Below are positions 47,618 through 57,891 of a stretch of DNA of 64,000 bases, piece by piece. Origin of the DNA: JAGVSR01 sp963708775 (GTDB lineage Bacteria > Pseudomonadota > Alphaproteobacteria > Rhizobiales > Hyphomicrobiaceae). A program made the position numbers and the translations under genes. The notes under the pieces are model-generated. The model was given only the letters and a program-made list of their open reading frames with translations, was not told where the DNA came from and searched no databases. Each line of letters begins with the position of its first letter. The stretch's first letter is position 1. The stretch lies in the NCBI GenBank assembly GCA_963708775.1, contig CAVPTI010000012.1:548144-612143 (forward strand). Reading direction: 5' to 3'.

Positions 47618-48091
47618 TTAGTGTGTCCGAATAGCGATCTGCGCGTGCGGGACATCGGCGGTCAGACGGTGAAAATCCCGTCCATTGAGATGGACGAGAG
47701 TGCAGTGGTCACCGCCGTCGAAGTAAAGCTCGTTGAGGCCGTCCAACCCGTCGTCCATCACGGCGGTCAAACCATAAGCACTGGCGACCGGAGGAATGGA
47801 TCCTACCTCGCAATCCGCAAATACGGCGGCCACCTCCTCCTCGGTTGCCAGTCCGACGGGGTGCCGGATGAAAGCGGCGACGGCATCAAGATCCACGTGG
47901 CAGGATGCCGGGATGATTGCGAGAAGGTAACCGTCCTTACGTTTCATCAAGACACCTTTAGCCAGGTTGTCTTGGGAAACGTCACTCACGCGTGCTGTGT
48001 CGGCGGCATGATGCGTTCGCTCGTGGGGCACAACCTCGTAGGAACATCCGCGTCCATCTAGGTACCGCTGCAAAGAAAGCGCGATTGCCAT
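47618..48091 (-). CDS. YbaK/EbsC-type aminoacyl-tRNA deacylase domain protein
   Basis: 157 residues. ALSLQRYLDGRGCSYEVVPH, AKGVLMKRKDGYLLAIIPAS, HPVGLATEEEVAAVFADCEV and GSIPPVASAYGLTAVMDD match the YbaK editing fold with the conserved Lys (KGVLMK) and GSIPP loop. Hydrolyses mischarged aminoacyl-tRNA or a related ester (family inference). Intact. 35 bases before the kinase-BON gene, which favours one transcript for YbaK, kinase-BON and CBS. Confidence 0.88.
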   Translation of the reverse strand: MAIALSLQRYLDGRGCSYEVVPHERTHHAADTARVSDVSQDNLAKGVLMKRKDGYLLAIIPASCHVDLDAVAAFIRHPVGLATEEEVAAVFADCEVGSIPPVASAYGLTAVMDDGLDGLNELYFDGGDHCTLVHLNGRDFHRLTADVPHAQIAIRTH

Positions 48092-48583
48092 GACTCACCT
48101 TCCTTTCGATCGCGCGGCGACCGTTAGTCAGGACAGCGTGTGGGGTCCAAAATAGATGGCAGCAGCACAACGGGTCAGCTGCCCGGACTACTTTGCCAGC
48201 GGATCGACTGCCAGCAACAAAATGGAATGACCCCATTTCTGCTCGGTCGCTGCAAGTGTTTTCATCTTACGCCCATCAGTCTGCATCTTCAATCGCGCGA
48301 TCGGCGGCGCGATGGCTCCCAATCTACCGCCGTCCCGGACGAATTGACTGAAGTGGAGAATTCGAACAATGCATCGCGTTTTCCGCGACTGCGGCTTTGT
48401 CATTCATCTTTCGGTGTACATGGCCGTTAGCGTCCTGCTTCTGTTGATTAACATCATAACGGTACCGAACAAGTTGTGGTTTTATTAGCCCCTCGTAGGC
48501 TGGGGGGCGCCGTTCTCGGTCATGCCTTTGCCGTGATGTGAGCGAGCAAATCAGTAGACGGACCTGTGACGGAGCAAGCTGGC
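48092..48583. other. Intergenic region
   Basis: About 490 bases between divergent genes. No frame has coding character; AT-richer in 48360-48490. It holds the promoters of YbaK (leftward) and the small protein at 48584 (rightward). No recognised regulatory site. Confidence 0.35.
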
Positions 48584-48748
48584 ATGACAATCAAAGCCAC
48601 CGAAATCGAGGAGCATGCGCGGCGACTATGGGAGGCCAATGGCGCTAAGGCTATTGCTGAAGCCGCACAGAAAGCTGGGGCCTTCGAGAAGGCGGGCGAC
48701 GAAGAGCAGGCGCGAACTTGGCGCCGCATTGAGGCGGCGCTGATTTAG
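48584..48748 (+). CDS. Small conserved hypothetical protein (54 residues)
   Basis: Start at ATG 48584 (MTIKATEIEE) chosen because GGAG is 10 bases upstream; an earlier GTG at 48566 is possible. Helical, charged: ARRLWEANGAKAIAEAAQKA then GDEEQARTWRRIEAALI. Resembles small cytosolic proteins common in rhizobia. No function known. Confidence 0.65.
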   Translation: MTIKATEIEEHARRLWEANGAKAIAEAAQKAGAFEKAGDEEQARTWRRIEAALI

Positions 48749-48966
48749 ATGAGCGGTCCGCGCGAAAGCTGACCCTTGGCTTTCAAAGTCAGTCCCTCCA
48801 AGCGCTCTCCAAAGTTCGTGCTGGGGGCTGCGTGCACCGAGATCGGCGTTCATTGATGGTTGACTTCGGGATTACGGCAGAGCCTTAGCGAGGTCCTTTG
48901 TCGACGAAGCGATGCGAACGTCGTCTGTGTCCTGATCTGCTCGCCATGTCTCCACAGGGGGAATTC

Positions 48967-51900
48967 ATGTTTCAGGGCAGTCGCCTTTTAGTCCTCGCGA
49001 GATGTCTTCGTTTCATTGCTGTGAGTGCGCCGCTGTGGGCAGCGTCATCGAGCAGTGCAGGGGCTTTGGAAGAAGCTTACGCAACGAGCGCAGCGATCTA
49101 TCTTAATCGTGCCCACCAAAACGCAGCCGAAGTCTGGCACTTGTCGCCAGGGCCAGAGAAAGAAACACGACGGCAAGCCGCGATCGAAGAATTGCGCAGG
49201 CAGGAGCGCGACGCGCTGAAGAAGTTCGGGCCGACCTCGGTCGAAGTGGCCGTCGTGCGCGTCGATCTAGGGCGCCTACTGGGGCAGGATCCAGAAGGCA
49301 GAAGACAAGCCGGTTTGCTCATACAGGCCGCCCTTCCTGTCCTCAGAACGTCGAAGGCTGACCAACGTCACACAGACAAGCTGATTGAGGCACTGTTTGT
49401 GTTAGCAGAGATCACATTTCCATTAGAAACGCAGAAGTATGACGCTGATGCTTACCGCGAGGCGATGTTGTTTCTCTGGGAGGCTGTGCAACTTTCCAAG
49501 GGCACTGGAGGATCCAACCGCCGCACCGGAGCACTCTTCCGCCTCGGTCTCAAGTTCGCGGAGACCAGCCGATTCAGCACGGAGGCAATGGAAACCGGGA
49601 ACATCGAGAGGCTGGCACGCGACTACCTAAAATATGCAGGGGCGATAGGAAGTGAAGAGGACCAGCTTGACGCCACTGTTGCTCTCGCCGCCGTTCTTAC
49701 AGAGAAGGATGATCCCAACGAGGAAGCACTGCGATTGGCCCAAAGTGCTCAAGCCTTGCTCGCGGTCAAGGTCCGGTCAGCTCTCACCAATGATCCAGAC
49801 GCGGATCTGGAACGGCACCTTCATATCGTGGCCGGCGTCTTCCAGCGACACGGGCAGCTCGACGAGTATGTCAATACTTCTAAACTCAGCGTCAGTTTGT
49901 ACGGCTCACACGGTTATCCGACCACCTTTGAGGCCTTTGCCTGGATCTACGACTACGCGCTCATCCTCAAGGACCTCGGACGCCTACAAGACTACCACGA
50001 CGCTCTTGATCACTTTGGTCGGAAGCTTCGATCGATTGAAGCCAAGGGCAGTGAGGATCAGACCGTCTCCGATTATCTCCTTGCCCTACTCATCGGCGCT
50101 GGGGGGCGATTGGGCGAGGGGCAGTTCCAGGAGGCGCGCGCTCTCCTCACGGAGGCTCTTGCGGAGATGGACCGATCCCCGGCCGTGACCCCGGCTTTGC
50201 GGGTGAAAACGCTTTTGGACTTGGCCGATCTGGAACAGCGCCATGGAGTCGGGGCCGCTGCAAAGCCGTTGGCCACGAAGGCGTTCGAGATGCTCGGCGG
50301 CGACAGGGCTGAACCATCGCAAGAAGCCCTGCGTGCCTTGGGCCTGCTGCGAAACACGGCCATTAGCGAACGCGATATCCCTGCCATCGAGGGAACAACC
50401 CGGAAGCTGTGGTCCCTGGGGTCGAAGCTGCGCAGCCAGACCCCCGACAAATCCGGACAGATCGTTCCTTTTGTCGATGAACTGACTGCATCATTGGTAT
50501 CCACGGATGTCTGTGATGCATGTAGCGAGCCGTTCCTGAGGGATGCCACGCAGAATGTTTGGGAAACGCTGGCCCTCGCCAGTAACGCAGAGCTTATGCA
50601 GTCGCGGGGGGATCTTCCGCGGACGACGGCATGGCGTGTGATGAGCTCTAAGCGTGATCTTCCTCCGGAGCTCTTCGAAGCCGCGCTGGCTTATGCACAA
50701 ACGCTCCATGATCTGGAGATTACCAGTGTGAACGGCAAAACCCTCTTTGAGGTTGTCGGACTCGACAAGGTCGAGCCCACCACACGCCTGAGGGCATACC
50801 TGTTCTGCCAGGTTTTCACGACAGCCTGCATTGGCAGCGGTGAATATGTGTTGAAGCACTTCGGCGTTCTTCTGACCAGCGGCGACCCAGCAGTGAAGCG
50901 CGGTGAGCTCGACGCCATCCTCCAGCGCAAGCTCGTGGAGGGCTTCGACTACGGAGAGACTGCCGATATAGCTGCTCTGGTCCGCGATCTCTTCGAGGGC
51001 GTTCGCTTCGGGGACGCCGTGGGAGACCAAGCGATCAGCGACTACTTCTTGGCGGAGATTCTGGATAAGCTGGACGATCACGCGCCAGATGCTAAGCAGC
51101 GCAGAGAATACGAGGTCGAGCTGGCTGACTTTACGTTGCCAGCCTTGGCACGGCTCGCAAATGACGCTTACCGCACTGGCAACCCACAGTTGGCCCGCCA
51201 GCTTATCGACCGCGCCAATGCGATCGTCGTGACTAAGACAGAGCGGGAATGGCGAGTCGGGAGCGTGGCGGCAGCTGCTTCACTGCGCAATCTTCGATCG
51301 TCCCTGGAGTTCTCTTGCCGGAACCGAAATTAATCTTGCCGGGAAGGGGGAGCAACCAGATGGGGTCGCGCGGGCGTTTGTTGCGATCCAGCGCGCCCAA
51401 CTCAGCGAAACCGGCCTTACTTTGCTGGAGAGTCTCCGCCGTCAGGCCGAGCTACAGCCTGGCGTTTCTGAGCTCATTCGACAGCGGAATGAAACGGAGT
51501 TGGAACTGCGCTGGCTCGATGACCGCAGAGCTGCACTGCACAGCAAGACCGAGCCAGCCGTCTACGTTGAGCGTGGTCGGCAGCTCAAAGAAACGCTGGC
51601 GAAAACCTCTCAGGAAATAAAGGAGAAGATTAAGGGAGCCGAGCTTCTCTTCGGTGCGCGTCCATTGCCCTTGGATGACGCTCGTGCTCTCCTCAAACCC
51701 GATGAGGCCATCCTACTCACGTTTGTCCAGGACGATCAGGCAAGCGTTGCCTTCGTAAGCCAGCGAACAGCCGAACTGTGGACGACAACTGCCGGACGCT
51801 CCGATGTCGAGGATCTTGTGCGCAAGATTCGAGAGGGGGCAACATCAGCCAACAGGGTGTTTGATGCAACAAGCGCCTATACGCTCTTTGAGCGGCTCCT

Positions 51901-52852
51901 CGGGAGCGTGCGAAAGCACCGCGGGGAGATCAAGACCCTTCTCGAGGTCCCGCATGGAGCGTTGCAGTCGCTCCCTCTCTCGATACTGTTGACCGAGCAG
52001 CCAAAGGAGGTCGCGTCGGCCGCCTCAGGGCAGAGCTATGAGACGTTCTCATGGTTAGCTAGAGACTTTGCCGTTGCTGTTCTGCCGAACGTGGCGGCGC
52101 TTGAGGGACAGCGAAAGGCGGAAGTCAGGCGTTCGGCCCCCAGTCCATTCGCTGGGGTCGGAAATCCTCGATTTGGCAGTACTACGATGGCTGCTCGGGG
52201 GCCCGATTTCCGAAGTGTCTTTGGTGGCAGCGCCCTTGCCAATGCCAGTCTGCTGCGAAGGCTTTCCGCGCTACCGGAGACGGAAGGTGAAATACGCACG
52301 ATTGGTCAAACTCTCGGAGCCAAGGAGGATGATTTGTTGCTTGGCCCGCTCGCATCCGAGACGGTTATCAAGCAGCGAGATCTGAAGTCTTATCGCATTA
52401 TAGCCTTCGCCACTCACGGTCTGGTGGCAGGCGATGCCGCCCCAGGAGCCGAACCTGGCCTCGCTCTTACGATTCCAGAGACTCCGACCCGATTGGATGA
52501 CGGCTTGCTGACACCAAGCGAGATCTCCTCACTACAACTGAATAGCGACCTCGTTATTCTTTCCGCGTGTGATACGGCGGCTTCGGACGGCCGGCCACAG
52601 GCTGAGGGACTTTCGGGCCTCGTTCGTGGCTTCTTTTCAGCTGGTGCGAGAGGGCTTCTGGTCTCGCATTGGAAAGTGCCGTCGATGCCTACCGTTGCCC
52701 TGACGACGGGGATGGTTCGAATTCACGAAGCCGGCAGCGATCTAAGCTGGGCAGAAGCCCATCGCCGCACCCTGGTCGAATTAATCAGCCAGAAAGGTCG
52801 TGCAGCACATCCGGCCAATTGGGGGGCATTCGTCTTCGTGGGTGCGCCGTGA
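48967..52852 (+). CDS. Exported CHAT-domain caspase-like protein, one frameshift
   Basis: About 1295 residues. Signal peptide from MFQGSRLLVLARCLRF (start 48967, AGGGGG upstream; earlier starts less good), probable cleavage after SSSAGA. Residues 50-780: helical repeats of TPR type. A break near 51285 joins SLRN to IFDRPWSSLAGTEINL in the other frame. The last 350 residues are the CHAT domain with catalytic His in IIAFATHGLVAGDA and Cys in LVILSACDTAASD, and GARGLLVSHWKVP. A periplasmic CHAT protease with TPR arms is unusual. Followed by a membrane protein gene on the same strand. Confidence 0.85.
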
Positions 52853-53009
52853 ACGCCGTGCGATGATCATCCAGCCGATGGCACTTGTAGCCTGTGGAGT
52901 GGGTCGATCGATAGACTGTTCAAGTCAAGTGGCGACGGAGTCGTACTGCGATGCGGCCTGTCGCATTATGCACCCTTTGAAATCACGTTGAGTTGGATGC
53001 GGAGTCTCA

Positions 53010-54210
53010 ATGTTGCTAGGCCCTCGCCTTTTCGTTGCCGGTATCTATTTGGCTGTCGCTTTGTCGTTTCTTGCTGTGACTGGAACGCTTATCTGGGAAT
53101 TCTGGGAGACTGAATGGTTCACCCTAGCGACGCACGACAGCCACCTGTTCGTATTCTTCCCCACATTGGGACTTGTCGCGCTTGCGGCGTTCTATGTGCC
53201 GTCCTTTGTCTTTGTAGATCTGTACTGGCGTCACGTCCGATTCGGACGATTGCGTCTCATCGCTGGGTTTATTGTCCTTGCTGCGGTGTCCTATCTGATC
53301 GCAGACCTGCTTGGCGCCAATCCTTACCGCCCTGTCTGGGAAATCGATCCGCAAGTTCTCGCACAGGACCGGGCTGAGCCAATGGGTTGCGACTCAAGTT
53401 CGCGCCCTGTGAAAGAGCCGCGCTGCTCGATGCTGTACGAAGCCTGCAGCAAGTGAGCCACTCGCGGCTCGGCGTGAAGGAGTTCATCCTCAATTGCCAA
53501 CCGGAGCCTCTGATCGAGACATCCGCAACCGCGGAGCCGAAGCGATTCTGCTTTGCCTCTTCGCGTTTGACGTCTTCACCTCGACTGTCGTCAACTTCAG
53601 AGTGCTGCCAGGCCCAGCGGCGTTTTGAGAACACCATAGTCGGACTCTTGGGGAACCGAAGCGGCGCTCGCTCACCGGTGTGGTGCATGCATGGCTTCTT
53701 CCGATGAAGGTTTTCTTTCTTTTGACCTTGCTGGTTGTCGGGCTTCTCCTTGCTTTGCGCTATGAGGGGGTCAATCAGAATTACCCGGAGCTTATGAGGC
53801 GTATCGAAGTGGGGGTTATTGTTGGCGCCGTCGCAATGGTGTTCTTCCCTCTTATGAGCCAGGCCTTTGTGCAGACAGCCAGTGCTCTCTATGGCAGTGC
53901 CCAAGGGGCGGGCTTCAAGCCTCTTGTTCCCGTCATGAGTTTTGTGTTTGGCGCTTGGGCCTTGCTGCTGCTGCTGTTCTTCTACCGGCGCCACGATCGC
54001 GAGGTCGAGATGGCCGGGAAGTTTGCCGGGGCGATTGCAAGTGCGGTTGCCGTGGTCAAATACGGCCTGATCGTGGACCTCACTGTCCGCTTTCTAGGCT
54101 CTGGCGCTGGCGCGGCTTCGATCTGGGCTCTCGCAATTGCGTCGGTCTTGTTGATCCTCATCGTCTGGTCGCCGTTCGCGCGGCATACCAACGGCAAGGG
54201 CTCGGCCTGA
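53010..54210 (+). CDS. Integral membrane protein downstream of CHAT, two frameshifts
   Basis: About 400 residues over three frames. Part 1 (53010-53395) has three helices (FVAGIYLAVALSFLAVTG, LFVFFPTLGLVALAAFYVP, LIAGFIVLAAVSYLIADLL). Part 2 (53395-53700) is a Cys-containing soluble loop with ALLDAVRSLQQVSHSRLGVK and several cysteines (CERA, NCQPE, ECCQAQ). Part 3 (from 53704) has about four helices (FFLLTLLVVGLLLALRY, VGVIVGAVAMVFFPLMS, LALLLLLFFYRR region, LIVDLTVRFLG). No family recognised. Joined because each break is followed by continued good coding. Likely partner of the CHAT protein by position. Confidence 0.55.
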
Positions 54211-54289
54211 TGCAAAAATAATAGCCTTAAGTCGATCGGGCTGTTTCGAGCGGAGCAGGGAACATATCTGCAGCTCCCAACTCCAATGT

Positions 54290-55887
54290 CTATTCAGCCA
54301 CTTTGGGGATCTTCCAGTATCGGCCGACTTGAGCATCCACCGCAATCAAGTGCCTGCGGTCGTCCGGTTTTGTCAGGCCAGATAGGATGTCGAACATGTC
54401 GGCGATAATCGAGGTCGAACTCCGCGAAGTAGGAGTGGCCTAGGAAGTCTGTCTCAACTTCCGAGGAGTCGAATCGTTGCAACACCAGGAACAACCGTGA
54501 GGGCCTGCCCCGTGTCTCCAGCCCGTGCGTAGCCGTGGAATTTCTTGGAGGCCCTGAGCGCCCAGTCGTTGGACGACGCGTAAAGCGTCACCGCTTGCCC
54601 CTGCCCTGAGATCGCGGGGGCAATGTCCCGCTTGAAGACGTCGGCATCGATGTCAGGCGCCGCCAGGATGACTTCCTTTATCTTGGCCTTGACGTCGGGG
54701 GCTTCTCTGAACAGATCGGCAACGGCTCCCGTGAGTGCCCGATTACCCATGCTGTGGGCCACGAGATAGATATTGTTGGCCGTCGAAGTTCGGGCGAATT
54801 CCGCGATAAATGTCTTGAGGTCAGATCGGGCATACTCAATGTTGGCTTCATCGACCGTGTAGCCAAGTAACGATCCTTGCGAGGGCCAGCTGAAAAAGAC
54901 CGGCGCTCCATCAAACTTCAAGTCGTAACTCATCTGAGCGGTGCGCCGGGCAGCGTCTTTGAAGGTCACGTTGTACCCGTGAACAAAAATGAAAGCGCTG
55001 CTGCCCCTGCTGGTGCTCACTTTGGCTTGAACTTCACTGTAGAAGTCCGAGACGGGCTGCTCGACGACGCGCGATAGGATGACGTGCTTGGCTGGATCCT
55101 CAGTAAATTCCAGGCGCAAGTAGGAGGGTGCTTCCAGTTCGCCGATGCGATGGTCCTTGGGTACCGTGACATCGCACGTCCCATACTTCAGCGTGCTACG
55201 ATCGCCCCCGTAGGTCGTCTTCGGGTCGTTCGAACCGGTGTTATTGCGGTCCGTCGCATAGAAGACCCGGATGGTTGTGTACGGGAGCTCACTTGCCTCC
55301 CCGATTTGGCGCGATCTTTCCTCCGGTGCCTTGGGTTCAGAAGATCCAAGCCCTGTTGCGCTGTCCGGGTCCTTGCGCTTGGCCTTGCGGTAGGTGCGGG
55401 GCGGGGTGGGGACCTTGGTTGCAGACTCTGCAGGCGGCTTGTTGCTGGATGAAGGTGCCTCTTTGGCCTGTGGGCCCGGCGGTGAAGGCTTATCAGACTT
55501 GGGCTCAGCGGCTCCAGGTTTGGCTGCGAGCACAATAGATACTGTTGCCGATCTTGCTCCCGCCCGCGCGCGCGTGAGAGCAACGGTCTCGCCGACCTGC
55601 AACTCGTCGAGGTAGGTCAGGACCGCTTCGGCGGTCGCTGTCTTTCGGCCGTTGATGCTCTGAATGACGTCACCAGGTCTGAGATCGACCTTGGCTGCGG
55701 GACCATCCGGGGCGATCGACACGACGAGTGCCCCGGACGACAACGAAAGGCCCTTGGGGAGCCGGGTGCTCGGCGTGACGGTTGCCAGGCTGACCCCTAG
55801 CCATGCGGGCTGCTTCGCGACTGTCGTTTGAGGCTGCCAAGTCCATGCCAACAACGCTGCCGCTATTGCAATAAAGAACCCACGCAT
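54290..55887 (-). CDS. PDZ domain plus DUF900 alpha/beta hydrolase, frameshift near the C-terminus
   Basis: About 532 residues. Start MRGFFIAIAAALLAW at 55887 after GGGGG. Signal peptide, then a PDZ domain (residues 30-120: WLGVSLATVTPSTRLPKG, KVDLRPGDVIQSINGRKT), a Pro/Lys/Ser linker, and a DUF900 hydrolase: FYATDRNNTG, YGTCDVTVPKDHRIGELE, FVHGYNVTFKDAARRTAQ, catalytic Ser in VAHSMGNRALTGAV, IDADVFKR. Near 54470 the frame breaks; the other frame gives DSSEVETDFLGHSYFAEF and ends in GRYWKIPKVAE with a TAG at 54290. Exported lipase/esterase-like; convergent with the membrane protein gene. Confidence 0.85.
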
Positions 55888-56073
55888 TTGATGCGCCCCC
55901 ATTTCGAAATCGCGAGTGACGACGATCACAATTGAGGGAGCCACCGTCTTCCCGAATTCACATCCTTGGCTCGAACTAAAGTGAGTTCTGAGTTCAACTA
56001 ACCCTAGCCGAACGCCAGACGGTCCATTCTCCGTTTCCGCCAATCGTGCTGCTCATACAGTCACAATCGATGC

Positions 56074-57168
56074 TCATTCTCGATCCCGCTCGGTCGGCTC
56101 GAGAACGAGCACCTCAATGTTGCCGTCTGGCCAATAGTCTGTGGCGCGCATCTCAAATTCTGTGGCCGAGATCTTCTTCACGTTCTTTCCACAGAAGCTT
56201 ACCAAATTGCGATCTGACCCCTTATCGACGATCAAACGAAAGTCCTTGATTGGGCCCGCCCAATTCGCTCCGGTGGAGAGGATGTATGCGAGGCGCCGCT
56301 CCATAAGTGTCGCGCCTTCGTGCTGCTGGAGCGACTTTTGTGAGCGCGAGGCAGCGGAGAGGAAACCCTCGTCCACACAGTACCTCTTCCCATACTCCAC
56401 GAGCATCTCCTGGCCCGCGTCAGGCAGGCCGATCATCGTACCTACGCTGGCACCGACCGATGGGATGTAGCGATGCTCAACCGCAAGCTCTTTTCCAGCT
56501 GGGAAGACCTGCTGCCAATAGAACGTCGAACGCAAGGTCCAGTTTGGGAAATACTGGATCTTCATTTGGCCGTCAGGCGTATTGGAGAGTGGCTCTTCGC
56601 GTAGGACACCAAGCCGAGCCAAATCGGTGCGGATTTCTGGCGAAAGCTTCGCGATCGCTTCCTCTGCCGCCTTTGCATAGGGTGTCAACGGAAGCCCGAG
56701 ATCGCGAAGGCGGTCCGTGTGATCCACGCCCAGGGCAACCGCCCTGCGGTCAACCTTCATGTCGACCCGTTGACCGTCCACCGTCGTTTCGAATCCGAGG
56801 AAGTTGTCCTGCTCCGGTCTGGGAACGGTATAAAGTTGGACGTCCGATGGTGATGGGAGGTCCGGAACAGGGAATGCGACAAGCGTGTCGATCTCCTTGT
56901 CCGACTTGTTGAAAAAACGGTATCGCACGCGGATCTCGTTCAACGAGATACGAAGCTCCTCCTGACGGATCTCGATGTCAGACGATCGTGCCAAGGCGAT
57001 ACCGCCAGCCGAAAGGTGGCCGACGGAGTTGTTTGCGCGAGCAGGTACGCTAGAGGCTAGGATGGTAGCGCAGAGAGTTAGACACCCCGCCATCCAACTC
57101 ACATTTCTACGGGGATGACACCTTTGCCTCGTCACTTGCAGACCTCTACCCTTTGACCCAAGCAGCAC
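56074..57168 (-). CDS. DUF4424 family secreted protein
   Basis: 364 residues (start 57168, or 57093 at MAGCLTLCATILASS which begins the signal peptide). Mature part: NNSVGHLSAGGIALARSSDI, EIRQEELRISLNEIRVRYRF, LVAFPVPDLPSP, and FPAGKELAVEHRYIPSVGAS, all typical of DUF4424. Cysteine pair (KRYCVDEGF, VSFCGKNVK) may form a disulfide. Function unknown; probably binds a surface or periplasmic ligand. About 190 bases ahead of the PDZ/hydrolase gene on the same strand, so possibly a two-gene unit. Confidence 0.8.
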   Translation of the reverse strand: MLLGSKGRGLQVTRQRCHPRRNVSWMAGCLTLCATILASSVPARANNSVGHLSAGGIALARSSDIEIRQEELRISLNEIRVRYRFFNKSDKEIDTLVAFPVPDLPSPSDVQLYTVPRPEQDNFLGFETTVDGQRVDMKVDRRAVALGVDHTDRLRDLGLPLTPYAKAAEEAIAKLSPEIRTDLARLGVLREEPLSNTPDGQMKIQYFPNWTLRSTFYWQQVFPAGKELAVEHRYIPSVGASVGTMIGLPDAGQEMLVEYGKRYCVDEGFLSAASRSQKSLQQHEGATLMERRLAYILSTGANWAGPIKDFRLIVDKGSDRNLVSFCGKNVKKISATEFEMRATDYWPDGNIEVLVLEPTERDRE

Positions 57169-57318
57169 CGACCAACACCAAAGCTTTTAAAGTGCTCATG
57201 GCAGGCTCCGGTCGCCTCAATTTCCAATTCCATCGCACGTTTCGAGATGCGCTCTTCAACATCGATCAAGTGGCACACCGACCGTTTGAGCCAAATCAAT
57301 CACAGGTAGCGCAAGAGG

Positions 57319-57792
57319 TCAGGTCTTGCGCTTTGCATAGGTGCCGATCAGAACGGCCTCGTCCAGTATATGGCCCTGCATGGCATCAACTACGTCCTGT
57401 TTCGTCGGCGATTCCAGTTCGCCAATCTCTTTGTCGAGCGCGTAGAGTTTGTGAAAGTAGCGGTGGCGTCCGATCGGTGGGCATGGCCCTCCATAGCCGC
57501 TCCGCTTCCAGTCGTTGAGGCCGGCTTTCGCGTGCCCAGGTAAACTCTCCACGCCTTCCGCTAGTCCGGTCGCTGTCGCCGGCAAGTCGTAGACGACCCA
57601 GTGTACCCAGGTCATACGCGGCGCCTTCGGGTCCGGCGCGTCGGGATCGTCGACAATCAAAACAAAGCTGCGCGTCGCGGGTGGAGCTCCCGACCAAGTC
57701 AGAGGCGGTGACACGTCGTCACCTTCGCAGGTGTAGCGCGCCGGAATAGCTCCATTGTCCGAAAAGGCCGGGGAGATGAGTGTGAGCGTCAT
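57319..57792 (-). CDS. YbhB/YbcL family (PEBP-like) protein
   Basis: 157 residues: LTLISPAFSDNGAIPARYTC, GDDVSPPLTWSGAPPATRSF, VDDPDAPDPKAP, HWVVYDLPATATGL, and GYGGPCPPIGRHRYFHKLYA. Phosphatidylethanolamine-binding-protein fold, cytosolic or periplasmic, ligand unknown. Intact. 100 bases downstream of the M50 protease gene, same strand. Confidence 0.92.
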   Translation of the reverse strand: MTLTLISPAFSDNGAIPARYTCEGDDVSPPLTWSGAPPATRSFVLIVDDPDAPDPKAPRMTWVHWVVYDLPATATGLAEGVESLPGHAKAGLNDWKRSGYGGPCPPIGRHRYFHKLYALDKEIGELESPTKQDVVDAMQGHILDEAVLIGTYAKRKT

Positions 57793-57891
57793 GGGACTGG
57801 CTCACAGACTGGTCGGCGCTTGGGTCGTCACGTCACCCCGCGGGACTCGAGGATTTGGCGGGACTGTCCCTTCCCGAAACCGGCAGGCGGG

